Shown here piece after piece: positions 25,981-34,890 of a DNA stretch of 64,000 nt. Each line of letters opens with the position of its first letter. Position 1 is the stretch's first letter. The notes beneath the pieces were generated by a model. The model did not search any database. It worked only from the letters and a program-made list of their open reading frames with translations, and was not told the DNA's origin. The stretch spans positions 152,109 through 216,108 of the forward strand of contig NZ_JBIQWA010000006.1 in NCBI RefSeq assembly GCF_046591575.1, given 5' to 3'. The position numbers were made by a program, and so were the translations under genes. Source of the stretch: Marivita sp046591575. Its GTDB lineage: Bacteria; Pseudomonadota; Alphaproteobacteria; Rhodobacterales; Rhodobacteraceae.

Positions 25981-27153
25981 TCAGGCGGTGGTTTTGGGCA
26001 GACGCGTCTCGATGATGCGGGCATAGATCGAGGCCCCCACTGGCAGGATCGCGTCATCCAGCACAAAACCCGGATTGTGCAACGGCACATTGCCCGCGTG
26101 ACCGACCCAGCAATAGGCCCCTGGAATAACCCTGAGCATGTCGGCGAAATCCTCGGACCCGGTGGCCTGATCTTCGGACAGGGCAGAGTTGTCCGCACCG
26201 ACGACCCCAGAGGCCGCATCGACATAGGCGGCAGACAGGTCCGGGTCGTTGATCAACACGTCAAAGATATTGCGCAGATCCACCGTGATCTCGACCCCGT
26301 AGGCGCGGGCCATGCCGTCGCACAATTCGCGCAGGCGTGCCTCGGCCATGTCGCACACATCGTCGTGAAAATAGCGGATCGTGCCTGCAATCGTCGCGCT
26401 GTCGGGCACCACGTTATAGGCAGACCCCGCGTTGAATTTCGTCACCGACAACACGATCGGCTTGGTGGGCGGGGTGTTGCGGCTGACCACGCTTTGAACC
26501 TGTTGCACCAGCGCGGTGCCAATCACGATCGGGTCGCGCGACTGGTGCGGCATGGCGGCGTGGCTGCCCTTGCCCTTGACGGTGATGTCAAAAAACATCG
26601 CGCCTGCCATCGCGGGGCCGGGTGTGACGCGCACTTGCCCCGGCTCCATGTTGGGATCGTTGTGCATCCCGTAGATCTCGTCGCACGGGAATTTCTCAAA
26701 CAAACCTTCGGCGATCATGCGCCGCGCGCCACCCAGCCCTTCTTCGGCAGGTTGAAAGATCAGTACCGCTGTGCCGTCGAAATCGCGCGTGTCGGCCAGA
26801 TAGCGGGCGGCCCCGAGCAGCATCGTGGTGTGCCCGTCATGCCCGCAGGCGTGCATCCGCCCCGGATTGGTCGAGGCATAGGGCACACCCGTCGCTTCCT
26901 CGATGGGCAGCGCATCCATATCGGCGCGCAGGCCGACCCGGCGATTGCCGCCGCCTTTGCCTTTGATCACCGCCACCACGCCGGTGCCGCCAAGCCCCTC
27001 ATGCACCTCGTCCACGCCATAACTGCGCAGCCTTTCGGCCACGATGCCCGAGGTGCGAACCTCTTCAAAGCCAAGCTCGGGATGGGCGTGAAAATCGCGG
27101 CGGATTTCGGTCAGGTCATTTGCGAAGGCTTCGATCTTGGGGATAACGCTCAT
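25981..27153 (-). CDS. M20 family amidohydrolase (hippurate hydrolase-like)
   Basis: A 390-residue M20D-type enzyme: DFHAHPELGFEE at the N-terminus, the single-Cys/His metal site HACGHDGHTTML near residue 100, and FQPAEEGLGGARRMI. Such enzymes hydrolyse N-acyl amino acids (hippurate, IAA-amino acids, N-acetyl amino acids). The start overlaps the stop of the upstream ATPase gene (ATGA), so the two are co-translated. Confidence 0.87.
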   Translation of the reverse strand: MSVIPKIEAFANDLTEIRRDFHAHPELGFEEVRTSGIVAERLRSYGVDEVHEGLGGTGVVAVIKGKGGGNRRVGLRADMDALPIEEATGVPYASTNPGRMHACGHDGHTTMLLGAARYLADTRDFDGTAVLIFQPAEEGLGGARRMIAEGLFEKFPCDEIYGMHNDPNMEPGQVRVTPGPAMAGAMFFDITVKGKGSHAAMPHQSRDPIVIGTALVQQVQSVVSRNTPPTKPIVLSVTKFNAGSAYNVVPDSATIAGTIRYFHDDVCDMAEARLRELCDGMARAYGVEITVDLRNIFDVLINDPDLSAAYVDAASGVVGADNSALSEDQATGSEDFADMLRVIPGAYCWVGHAGNVPLHNPGFVLDDAILPVGASIYARIIETRLPKTTA

Positions 27154-28835
27154 GGGGTGGCTCCTTGAAATGCGGGGGCTGCGGTCAGCGCGCGGAAATT
27201 GGCAAAATCCCAATGGCGGCCGGGGGCAGCTTCGATCAGGTTGCGGGTGTAGTCATGACGGGGCTGGGCCAGCACTTCACCGGCTGGCCCGTGTTCCACG
27301 ACATGCCCTTTTTGCATGACCAGCACCTCATCACAGATCTGGGCGGCAACGCGCAGGTCGTGGGTGATGAACAGCATGGCAACGCCGAACCGCGCCTGTA
27401 TATCGTCGAGCAGGTCCAGCACTTGGGCCTGCACAGACACATCAAGCGCCGACACCGCTTCATCGGCGACCAGCAGATCTGGCCTCATGGCAACGGCACG
27501 GGCGATGGCGATGCGCTGGCGTTGCCCGCCGGAGAACTGATGGGGATAGCGGTCCAGCGCATCGCGCGGCAGATCGACCAGCTCCATCAACTCGGCGGCT
27601 TGCGCCATTGCCTCTTCGCGCGGGGTGCCGAAATTGATCGGCCCTTCACACAGGCTGCGCGCCACGGTCCAGCGCGGATTGAGCGAGCGGTACGGGTCCT
27701 GGAACACGATCTGGAAATGCTTGCGATGCGGCTGCAACTGGCGACGGCTGAGCTGTGCGATCTCGGTCCCGGCCACCGTGACCTGGCCCGCTGTCGGGTC
27801 GATCAACCGCATGATGCAGCGCGCGACGGTCGATTTGCCGGACCCGCTTTCGCCAACGATGCCCAGGGTGCGGCCCGGCGCGATTGTGAATGACACGTCC
27901 TGTGCCGCCTTGACGCCTTCGGATTTGCGGAAAAACCCGCCGCCGCCATAGGTCATGTCCAGCCGATCAACCGCGATCACATCTTTTGCGGACGTTCCGG
28001 CGCGTGCGGCGCGTGGCGCAAGGTTCGGCACGGCGCGTAGAAGCTTTTGAGTATAGTCCTCTTGCGGATCGGTCAGCAAATCCCGGATCGGCGCGCGTTC
28101 AACGATGCGGCCATGCTGCATCACGCTGACGGTATCGGCAATCTCGGCCACCACGCCCATGTCGTGCGTGATAAACAGAACGGCGGTGCCATGGCGTTCC
28201 TGCATCTCGGCGATCAGTTTGAGGATTTGCAACTGCGTTGTGACATCAAGCGCGGTTGTGGGTTCGTCCGCGATCAACAGATCGGGGTCGAGCACCAGCG
28301 CCATGGCGATCATGATGCGCTGACGCTGGCCGCCCGAAAGCTGGTGCGGGAAGGCGGAATAGATGCGTTTCACATCCGGCAGATGCACCTGATCCATGAT
28401 GTCGAGCGTGCGTGCCTTGGCCTCGGCGTTCCTCAGATCGGTGTGCATATTCAGCACTTCCTCGATCTGTTCGCCGACGCGCAACACCGGGTTGAGCGCG
28501 GTCATCGGTTCCTGAAAGATCATCGCGATGCGCCGCGCGCGCAGGTCACGCATTTGCGCCGCTGTGGCCTTGGTGATGTCAAAGCCTTCAAGGTCGATCA
28601 ATCCGCCCTGCACCTCAAGCGCGCCCTTGGGCAAAAGATCCATCACCGCCAGAGATGTCACGGATTTGCCAGATCCGCTTTCACCCACAAGGCAATGAGT
28701 TTCGCCCGCCCGGATATCAAGGTCGATCTCGTTCAGCACTGGGGCGGCCTCGGCCCTATCGGTCAGCCCGACCTTGAGGTTGCGGATCTTGAGGATCTGG
28801 CGCGCGTCGCTGAAATCGCGGGATTTGAACTCCAT
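27150..28835 (-). CDS. Fused dipeptide/oligopeptide ABC ATPase (DppD-DppF type)
   Basis: A 561-residue protein with two complete ABC domains. Domain 1 has VGESGSGKSVTSLAV, LSGGQRQRIMIAMAL and LLIADEPTTALDV. Domain 2 has VGESGSGKSTVARCI, FSGGQRQRIAIARAV and LLVADEAVSALDV, where Ala replaces Pro after the catalytic Glu. Each is followed by an oligopeptide-type C-terminal extension. A GGGAGG ribosome site precedes it. It energises the two permeases upstream. Confidence 0.9.
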   Translation of the reverse strand: MEFKSRDFSDARQILKIRNLKVGLTDRAEAAPVLNEIDLDIRAGETHCLVGESGSGKSVTSLAVMDLLPKGALEVQGGLIDLEGFDITKATAAQMRDLRARRIAMIFQEPMTALNPVLRVGEQIEEVLNMHTDLRNAEAKARTLDIMDQVHLPDVKRIYSAFPHQLSGGQRQRIMIAMALVLDPDLLIADEPTTALDVTTQLQILKLIAEMQERHGTAVLFITHDMGVVAEIADTVSVMQHGRIVERAPIRDLLTDPQEDYTQKLLRAVPNLAPRAARAGTSAKDVIAVDRLDMTYGGGGFFRKSEGVKAAQDVSFTIAPGRTLGIVGESGSGKSTVARCIMRLIDPTAGQVTVAGTEIAQLSRRQLQPHRKHFQIVFQDPYRSLNPRWTVARSLCEGPINFGTPREEAMAQAAELMELVDLPRDALDRYPHQFSGGQRQRIAIARAVAMRPDLLVADEAVSALDVSVQAQVLDLLDDIQARFGVAMLFITHDLRVAAQICDEVLVMQKGHVVEHGPAGEVLAQPRHDYTRNLIEAAPGRHWDFANFRALTAAPAFQGATP

Positions 28836-28836
28836 C

Positions 28837-29724
28837 TTACGCCTCCCGCTTTTTCAGACGCGGATCAAGCATGTCGCGCGCGGTGTCGCCCAGCAGGTTG
28901 ATCGCCAGAATGCACAGCGACAGCATCAGACCGGGCCAGAAGATCAGCCCGGGCTTGATCTGGAAATAGGTCCGCCCCTCGGCCATGATGTTGCCCCACG
29001 TCGGAATTTCAGTGGACACACCCGCGCCAAGGAAGGACAGCAGCGCTTCGATCAGGATGGCAGAGGCGCAGATATAGGTGCCCTGCACAATGAGCGGCGC
29101 AAAGGTGTTGGGCATCAGGTGCTGTATCAGGATTTTTGGCATGGACGATCCCAGCGCGATGGCGGCCTCGACATACGGCTCTTCGCGCGCCGAAAGCACG
29201 ACAGAGCGCACCAGACGCACCACGCGCGGCACTTCGGGAATGGTGATCGCAATGATCACCGACCCAAGGCTCGGCCCGTTGAGCGCCACCAGCGCGATGG
29301 CCAGCAGGATCGCGGGGATCGCCATGAGGCTGTCCATGATCCGCATGATGATCCCATCGGCGGCGCGAAAGAACCCGGCGACCAGCCCAATAATCAGACC
29401 AATCGCCACCGACACCAGCGCGGCCCCGATGCCGATCAGCAGCGAAATGCGGCCGCCCATCATGACGCGGCTGAACGTGTCGCGCCCGAACTGGTCGGTG
29501 CCCAGCAGAAATTCATCCGATGGCGGTTTGAGCCGTGCGGCGGAATTCATCGCCAGCGGATCATAGGGCACGTAAAGCGGAGCAAAGATCGAGGCCAGCA
29601 CAATGACCAGCAGGATCACCGCAGCGATCATCGGCCCGATGCCGACCCGCGCGCCTGCAGGCAAGGAAAAGAGGCCGGTCAGCACCTGAAAGGCGCTGTG
29701 GCGGGATTGGGGAACCTCGGTCAT
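28837..29724 (-). CDS. Peptide ABC permease, DppC type
   Basis: Inner-membrane permease of 295 residues with an N-terminal OppC-type region, LLGTDQFGRDTFSRVMMGGRISL, then the EAA loop EEPYVEAAIALGSSMPKILIQHLMPN. It forms the channel with the DppB-type protein; the start overlaps that gene's stop (ATGA) and the ATPase gene follows after one base. Confidence 0.9.
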   Translation of the reverse strand: MTEVPQSRHSAFQVLTGLFSLPAGARVGIGPMIAAVILLVIVLASIFAPLYVPYDPLAMNSAARLKPPSDEFLLGTDQFGRDTFSRVMMGGRISLLIGIGAALVSVAIGLIIGLVAGFFRAADGIIMRIMDSLMAIPAILLAIALVALNGPSLGSVIIAITIPEVPRVVRLVRSVVLSAREEPYVEAAIALGSSMPKILIQHLMPNTFAPLIVQGTYICASAILIEALLSFLGAGVSTEIPTWGNIMAEGRTYFQIKPGLIFWPGLMLSLCILAINLLGDTARDMLDPRLKKREA

Positions 29725-30665
29725 CAGTAGCGAATCCTTGGGTCGAAGAACGAATACGAGACGTCAACAATGAGGTTCACCACCACATAGATGCCCGCTG
29801 TCAGCAGGATCATGGCCTGGATCACCGGATAGTCGCGCGCGAGGATGGCATCGACGGTCAATCGCCCGATGCCCGGAATGTTGAACACCGATTCCGTGAC
29901 CACGACGCCCGAGATCAGCAGGGCAAAGCCGGTGCCGATGATCGTCAGGATCGGCACGGCGGCATTGCGCAGCGCATGGCGGAACAGCACGACGTTTTCG
30001 CGCACGCCCTTGGCGCGGGCGGTGCGGATATAATCCTCGCCCAGCACTTCGAGCATCGACGCCCGCGTCATCCGCGCAATCAGCGCGATATAGATCGTGG
30101 CCAGCGTCAGCGATGGCAGGATCGCGCGGCTGAAAAACGCGCCGAACCCGTCGGACGGATCAGCATAGCCCTGCACCGGCACCCAGCGCAGCTCGATCGC
30201 GAAGATCTGGATCAGGATATAGCCGATGACAAAGACCGGCACGGAAAAGCCCAGCACCGAGAAGGACATGACGAGAAAATCCACCCAGGTCCGGTGCCTC
30301 CAGGCCGCAATCACCCCCATCGGTACAGCAAGCACCACAGAGATCACGATGGTCATCAGCGCGATATTGATCGTCGGGCCAAGCCGGTCGCCGATCATCC
30401 CCGCAACCGAGGTGTTGGACAAAAGCGAAACCCCCAGATCGCCGCGCAGCAATTGCCCGATCCAGGTGAAAAACTGTGTCAGAAGCGGATCGTTCAAACC
30501 AAGGCGGTCGCGGATGCGTTCAAGCTGGGCCGGGGTCGCCGCGTCGCCCGCCAGGATCGCCGCCGGATCGCCCGGTGTTAGCCGCAAGAGCAAAAAGACG
30601 AAGACCGCAACGATCAGCATGACCGGGATCGTGGCCAGCACGCGTTTGAGGATATAGACGAGCAT
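29724..30665 (-). CDS. Peptide ABC permease, DppB type
   Basis: A 313-residue permease beginning MLVYILKRVLATIPVML, the family N-terminus, with LRLTPGDPAAILAG and the EAA loop EDYIRTARAKGVRENVVLFRHALRN. The ATG at 30665 fits the family; the longer frame starts in a non-coding hairpin region. No strong ribosome site is visible. It follows the binding-protein gene after a 61-bp gap containing a hairpin. Confidence 0.9.
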   Translation of the reverse strand: MLVYILKRVLATIPVMLIVAVFVFLLLRLTPGDPAAILAGDAATPAQLERIRDRLGLNDPLLTQFFTWIGQLLRGDLGVSLLSNTSVAGMIGDRLGPTINIALMTIVISVVLAVPMGVIAAWRHRTWVDFLVMSFSVLGFSVPVFVIGYILIQIFAIELRWVPVQGYADPSDGFGAFFSRAILPSLTLATIYIALIARMTRASMLEVLGEDYIRTARAKGVRENVVLFRHALRNAAVPILTIIGTGFALLISGVVVTESVFNIPGIGRLTVDAILARDYPVIQAMILLTAGIYVVVNLIVDVSYSFFDPRIRY

Positions 30666-30691
30666 CAGATAAATGTCCCAGGGGCAGGAAT

Positions 30692-30716
30692 GGGGCGCGC
30701 CAGGCCGGCACGCCCC
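30692..30716 (-). terminator. Hairpin after the binding-protein gene
   Basis: GGGGCG and CGCCCC pair in the gap between the binding-protein and DppB-type genes, with further inner pairing. There is no T-run. Hairpins in this position commonly stabilise the abundant binding-protein mRNA and dampen read-through into the permeases. Confidence 0.45.
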
Positions 30717-30726
30717 CAAGGCCGGA

Positions 30727-32337
30727 TCAGCCGTCCGACTTGGTCACGTTCCAGAACACCGGCACGGGTGACGGGATCATGTTCTCGATGTTGCTGCGGC
30801 GGGCCTGCGGGATCAGGTATTCGCCCATCATGATGTAGTTGACGTTGTCCATCACGTGTTCCTGGATCTGCACGGCGACCTCTTTTTGCGCCTCGGCGCT
30901 GTCGGCCGCGACAAAGGCGCTGCGCAGTTCTTCGATCTCGGGATCGTTCGGCCAGCCGAACCAGGCGTCATCTCCGCGCCCGTTTACCATCACGTTGATC
31001 AAGGGGTCGGACACCTCGGGCACCATCCAGTTGGTGAAGAAGATGTTCCAGCCCCCTTCGGCGGGCGGGCTTTGCTGTGCGCGGCGTTGCACAACCGATT
31101 GCCAATCCATCGACTGCATGTCGACTTCGAACCCGGCCTCGCGCAGCGCCTGAGCGGCCACAACGGGCTGGTTGATCAGAGCGACAACGTCGGTCGGTGC
31201 CATCAGGACGACCGGCGTGCCGTCATACCCGGCCTCTTCAAGAAGCTCCCGCGCGCGTTCGATATTGGCCCCTTCGGTCACGATGTCGGAACCGGCCTCG
31301 TCGCCAAGCGGCGTGGCGCAGCCAAAGATCGCGCCGCAGACATTGTAATAGGCCGGATCGCCCTGCATCGTTTGCAACATGGATTCCTGATCAAGCGCAG
31401 CCATCGCCGCCTGACGCACCAGCTTGTTGTCGAAGGGCGGGTGCAGGTGATTGGGCCGCCCAATGGTCACATACCCCAGTTGGTCCCGGACCTCGACATT
31501 CACCTCTGGCGTGGTCTCAAGGATCGGCAGCAGGTCGATCTGGACCTGTTCGAGATAGTCGATTTCGCCCGCTGCCAAGGCGTTCACGGCGGTCAGGGCA
31601 TCAGGCATGGTCGTCCAGACCACACGGTCCACATTGACAGTCTTGCCGCCCGCCATCCACGAGGCCTCTTCCTCGCGCGGGACGTAATCGTCAAACTTTT
31701 CATAGGTTACCGACACGCCGGGTTCGTATTCGTCGTTGTTGAACACGAATGGGCCCGAGCCGATGTATTCGGTGATGGTTTCATCCGCAGAGGTCGCCGC
31801 GACGCGCGCGGGCATGATGAAGGGCGGCACGGCGGATTGTTTGGAGATCACATCAAGCAGCGGCGCGAACGGTTCGGTCAATGTCCAGACCACGGTCTTG
31901 TCATCGGTCGCCTCAAGGCTTTCGGTCACGTCAAAGATCAACTGCCCGCCGGAATCGCGCTGACCCCAACGATTGAGAGATGCAACCACATCTTCGCCCG
32001 TCACCGGTGCGCCGTCATGGAACATCAGCCCGTCGCGCAAGGTAAAGGTGTAGACGGTTCCGTCCTCGGACACCTCCCAAGAGGCCATCTGCGGCTGCGG
32101 CGTAAAGTTTTCGTCAACCGCCGTCAGGACGTCATAAATCATATAGCCGTGGTTGCGGGTAATATGCGCGGTGGTGATCACCGGGTCCAGAACACGCAGA
32201 CCCGAATGCATCACTGCGGTCAGGGTCACTTCGTCCTCTTGCGCGGCCAGCGCGCCGGGAGCCAGCAGCGCAGAGCTGGTCAGCAGCGCCGCGGCCAGGT
32301 TGCGGGTGCCTTTGAGGGCCGATCTTAAATTGAGCAT
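30727..32337 (-). CDS. Peptide ABC substrate-binding protein
   Basis: Family 5 (DppA/OppA-type) periplasmic binding protein of 536 residues with a signal peptide (AAALLTSSALLAPGALA then AQEDEVTL). Recognisable blocks are the SWEVSEDGTVYTFTLRDGLMFHDG core and GEDVVASLNRW. The ATG at 32337 has GGAAG 6 bases upstream; an ATG four codons earlier (32349) is possible but lacks a ribosome site. Ligand unknown; the hydrolases around it suggest a peptide or N-acylated amino acid. Confidence 0.88.
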   Translation of the reverse strand: MLNLRSALKGTRNLAAALLTSSALLAPGALAAQEDEVTLTAVMHSGLRVLDPVITTAHITRNHGYMIYDVLTAVDENFTPQPQMASWEVSEDGTVYTFTLRDGLMFHDGAPVTGEDVVASLNRWGQRDSGGQLIFDVTESLEATDDKTVVWTLTEPFAPLLDVISKQSAVPPFIMPARVAATSADETITEYIGSGPFVFNNDEYEPGVSVTYEKFDDYVPREEEASWMAGGKTVNVDRVVWTTMPDALTAVNALAAGEIDYLEQVQIDLLPILETTPEVNVEVRDQLGYVTIGRPNHLHPPFDNKLVRQAAMAALDQESMLQTMQGDPAYYNVCGAIFGCATPLGDEAGSDIVTEGANIERARELLEEAGYDGTPVVLMAPTDVVALINQPVVAAQALREAGFEVDMQSMDWQSVVQRRAQQSPPAEGGWNIFFTNWMVPEVSDPLINVMVNGRGDDAWFGWPNDPEIEELRSAFVAADSAEAQKEVAVQIQEHVMDNVNYIMMGEYLIPQARRSNIENMIPSPVPVFWNVTKSDG

Positions 32338-32372
32338 ATCGTCTTCCATGTTGGTTGAGGTTACGTTTTTGT

Positions 32373-33920
32373 TTATTGGACAGCGGCGCAAGGTGTTGTG
32401 CCGCGATCGGTATCCGCCCCATTGTGGGACGCAATCGGAAAGTCCGGCCCGTTCGGAGACAGGCGCATCCCCGCGCGCAGCCGTGTAAACGGCAGGTCCG
32501 CCGGATCAAGCGGCATTGGACCGGGCGCGCAGGCAATCAGGATATCGCGGGCAATGGGCGCGAAATCGGCGCGGAAATGGGTCGAGCTTTTGACCACCAG
32601 CAGGTCCATGTCCTCGGGGGTGATGCCGACAAAGCGGAACATCTCGCGATCTGCCATCTGGGCGATCCGACTGGTTATAACAACGCGCACACCGCCAATC
32701 CGCAGACAGGCTGAAAGCCCAAGATCAAGGCGCGTGCCGCCGTAATAGGGGCCCGTTGCGTCGATCTTTCCATCCGAGAGCGTTTCGACCAGGGCCTGCG
32801 CTTCAATCGGGATATCATCGGGCAAACCCTCATGCCCGCCGATGCGAAACAACGCGCTTTGGCCCTGCCCCAGCGCATGGGCGCGCGATGCGGCGTGGGG
32901 ATCGACGATCAGGCCAATCGCTGCGTTTTCTGCCTTGGCGGTCAACAGCGCGCGCAACAGTCCTGTGGTTGCGGACACTCCGCCCGCGCCGGGGTTGTCC
33001 TGGGTGTCGGCGATCACCACCGGGCCTGTGCCCGCCACCGCGCAGGCGCGGGCAATCGCGGCGTCGGGTGCGTATGTGGGTCCGCGAAAGGCAGGTTCTG
33101 CCGCGGCATAGCTGGCCGCAATACGGTCTGCGGCGCGATCTGCCTGATCCTGTGTGGGCGCATAGGCCAGCGCGGCGGGGCCGCAATCGGGGATGTCAGC
33201 CGCCGGGAACCCCATGAAAAGCGACGCCGAGGTGACGCCCTCTGCCTCGATCCGGTCAAGTTCGGCATACAGGTCTTGGGCCGGGGCATGATCTGTGCAC
33301 TGGAACGGGATCGGTACGAGATAGGACATTTGTCGAAACGCCTTGGCCGGTCGCCGCCCAGAACGCATCATATCATTCAGCAGATGCGCGGCGCGTGTGC
33401 CGGTCTGGGCCATGTCGACATGCGGATAGGTCCGAAAGCCCACAAGAATATCGGCCGCCTCGACCATATCACGGGATATGTTGCCGTGCAGATCAAGCGC
33501 GGCGACCATCGGCACATCCGGGCCAACAACCGCGCGCACCCGGCGCAACAGCTGACCTTCGCCGTCGTCCAGATGCTCGGCCACCATCGCGCCGTGCAGG
33601 TCCAGAAAGACACCGTCCAACGCGCCCGCATTTGTGATATGGGCAAGGATGTCATCAGTGATCGCATCATATGCGGATTGCGTGACATGGGCAGACGGAA
33701 TGGCCCCGGCCCATAGGATCGGTTCAATCGACCAGCCCAATCGGGCTGCGGTGTCCAATGCGCCACTGATTCCCAGATTGACGTCTTTGGCCGCGTCGAT
33801 CATCGCCGGACCCTGGGTCATCGGAATGTATCCGCCGCCCAGACGAAACGCGTCCTGCCCCGCTTTGGACGGGGCAAAGGTGTTGGTTTCATGAAGAAAG
33901 CCAGCAAAGGCGACTTTCAT
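32373..33920 (-). CDS. M81 family metallopeptidase (MlrC-like)
   Basis: A 515-residue protein of the MlrC/DUF1485 family, named for microcystin degradation but widespread. The N-terminus VAFAGFLHETNTFAP, DGVFLDLHGAMVAEH and AALDLHGNIS are family metal-binding blocks (Asp, His). It is the first gene of the peptide operon, has a GGGAGA ribosome site and starts divergently from the IclR gene. Probably cleaves a peptide or lactam-type amide delivered by the transporter; actual substrate unknown. Confidence 0.88.
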   Translation of the reverse strand: MKVAFAGFLHETNTFAPSKAGQDAFRLGGGYIPMTQGPAMIDAAKDVNLGISGALDTAARLGWSIEPILWAGAIPSAHVTQSAYDAITDDILAHITNAGALDGVFLDLHGAMVAEHLDDGEGQLLRRVRAVVGPDVPMVAALDLHGNISRDMVEAADILVGFRTYPHVDMAQTGTRAAHLLNDMMRSGRRPAKAFRQMSYLVPIPFQCTDHAPAQDLYAELDRIEAEGVTSASLFMGFPAADIPDCGPAALAYAPTQDQADRAADRIAASYAAAEPAFRGPTYAPDAAIARACAVAGTGPVVIADTQDNPGAGGVSATTGLLRALLTAKAENAAIGLIVDPHAASRAHALGQGQSALFRIGGHEGLPDDIPIEAQALVETLSDGKIDATGPYYGGTRLDLGLSACLRIGGVRVVITSRIAQMADREMFRFVGITPEDMDLLVVKSSTHFRADFAPIARDILIACAPGPMPLDPADLPFTRLRAGMRLSPNGPDFPIASHNGADTDRGTTPCAAVQ

Positions 33921-33975
33921 ATATATCTCCCACCCTTAACGCGACGCAGCCATTCTTGGTATTGTATATCGCTGT

Positions 33976-33993
33976 GCAATACATCTATATTGC
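33976..33993. promoter_or_regulatory. Palindromic operator in the IclR divergent gap
   Basis: GCAATA-N6-TATTGC is a perfect inverted repeat in the AT-rich part of the 123-bp gap between the M81 gene and the IclR gene. A second pair, TGTAT...ATACA (about 33964-33984), overlaps it. Position and symmetry fit a binding site for the adjacent IclR regulator; no footprint is implied. Confidence 0.5.
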
Positions 33994-34043
33994 TACACGA
34001 TCGTAGTGGCAGATTTGCCCCTGCGTCAATACCGGAGCGGCCC

Positions 34044-34853
34044 ATGTCCCAAAGTTTTCGTGCGAACCCGCCAGACCCGCTTGAATACGAGGCAGAGTCC
34101 GATCGCTTATTCGTTAAATCCGCAGCCAAGGCCGTGCGCGTGCTCAGCGCATTTCATGCCGCTCATGGCCCCTTGAGCCTTTCGGAGATTGCGAAAAAAG
34201 CGGCCATTGACCGGTCATCGGCGCAGCGCATTGTTCATACATTGATGCTATCGGGCCATTTGCGGCGCAGCGCCGATGATCAGGGGTATTTGCCCGGAAT
34301 TCGCCTGTTGGATCATACGCTTGATGTGCTGCGGCTTGACCCGGTCATCCAAAAGGCAACGCCGGTTCTGCTCGAATTGCGCAAAGCGGTGCGGGAACGT
34401 GTTGATCTGAGCCTGTTTCACGCCAATCGGCTGGTCTATGCCCTGCGTATGCAAAGCAAGCGAGAGACGTTTTACGCCACGCTGGTCGGGCACAGTGTGC
34501 CGCTTTATTGCACCGCGGGGGGACGTGCCATCCTGGCGGTTATGCCAGAAGAGGACGCCCGCGCGCATTTGGGACCATCGCCGCTGCCCAGCTACACCCG
34601 TGACACCCGGACCGATGTCGATGATATCATGGACAGTCTGAAAGAGGCCCAAAGGGATGGGTTTGCCATTGTGATCGGAGAGTTTGCGCAAGGCGAGATC
34701 GCCTTGGGCGTGGCGATCACACAAGACAGCGGAGAGCCGCTTGGCGCGATCCATGTTGCGGGGTCGCTGTCGGAATGGACGCCGGACAGCTTTATTCAAC
34801 ACGTGGCCCCGCTTGCCACTGCCGCTGCTCGCGAAGTCATTGTCAGCCTCTAG
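34044..34853 (+). CDS. IclR family transcriptional regulator
   Basis: A 269-residue regulator: an N-terminal winged helix-turn-helix (LSLSEIAKKAAIDRSSAQRIVHTLMLSGHL, residues 40-70) and a C-terminal IclR effector domain (RERVDLSLFHANRLVYALRM ... VPLYCTAGGRAILA ... GEFAQGEIALGVAI). The ATG at 34044 is preceded by GGAG; the frame is open upstream but crosses the operator region. It is divergent from the peptide operon and its likely controller. Confidence 0.88.
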   Translation: MSQSFRANPPDPLEYEAESDRLFVKSAAKAVRVLSAFHAAHGPLSLSEIAKKAAIDRSSAQRIVHTLMLSGHLRRSADDQGYLPGIRLLDHTLDVLRLDPVIQKATPVLLELRKAVRERVDLSLFHANRLVYALRMQSKRETFYATLVGHSVPLYCTAGGRAILAVMPEEDARAHLGPSPLPSYTRDTRTDVDDIMDSLKEAQRDGFAIVIGEFAQGEIALGVAITQDSGEPLGAIHVAGSLSEWTPDSFIQHVAPLATAAAREVIVSL

Positions 34854-34890
34854 CGATGTGCCCGCGATCTCCGGCTTGCGGGCAGGCGCG

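Noticed and set aside
26077..27168. Plus-strand open frame of 363 codons opposite the M20 gene
   Set aside because: Antisense shadow of a clear M20 enzyme with no domain of its own.
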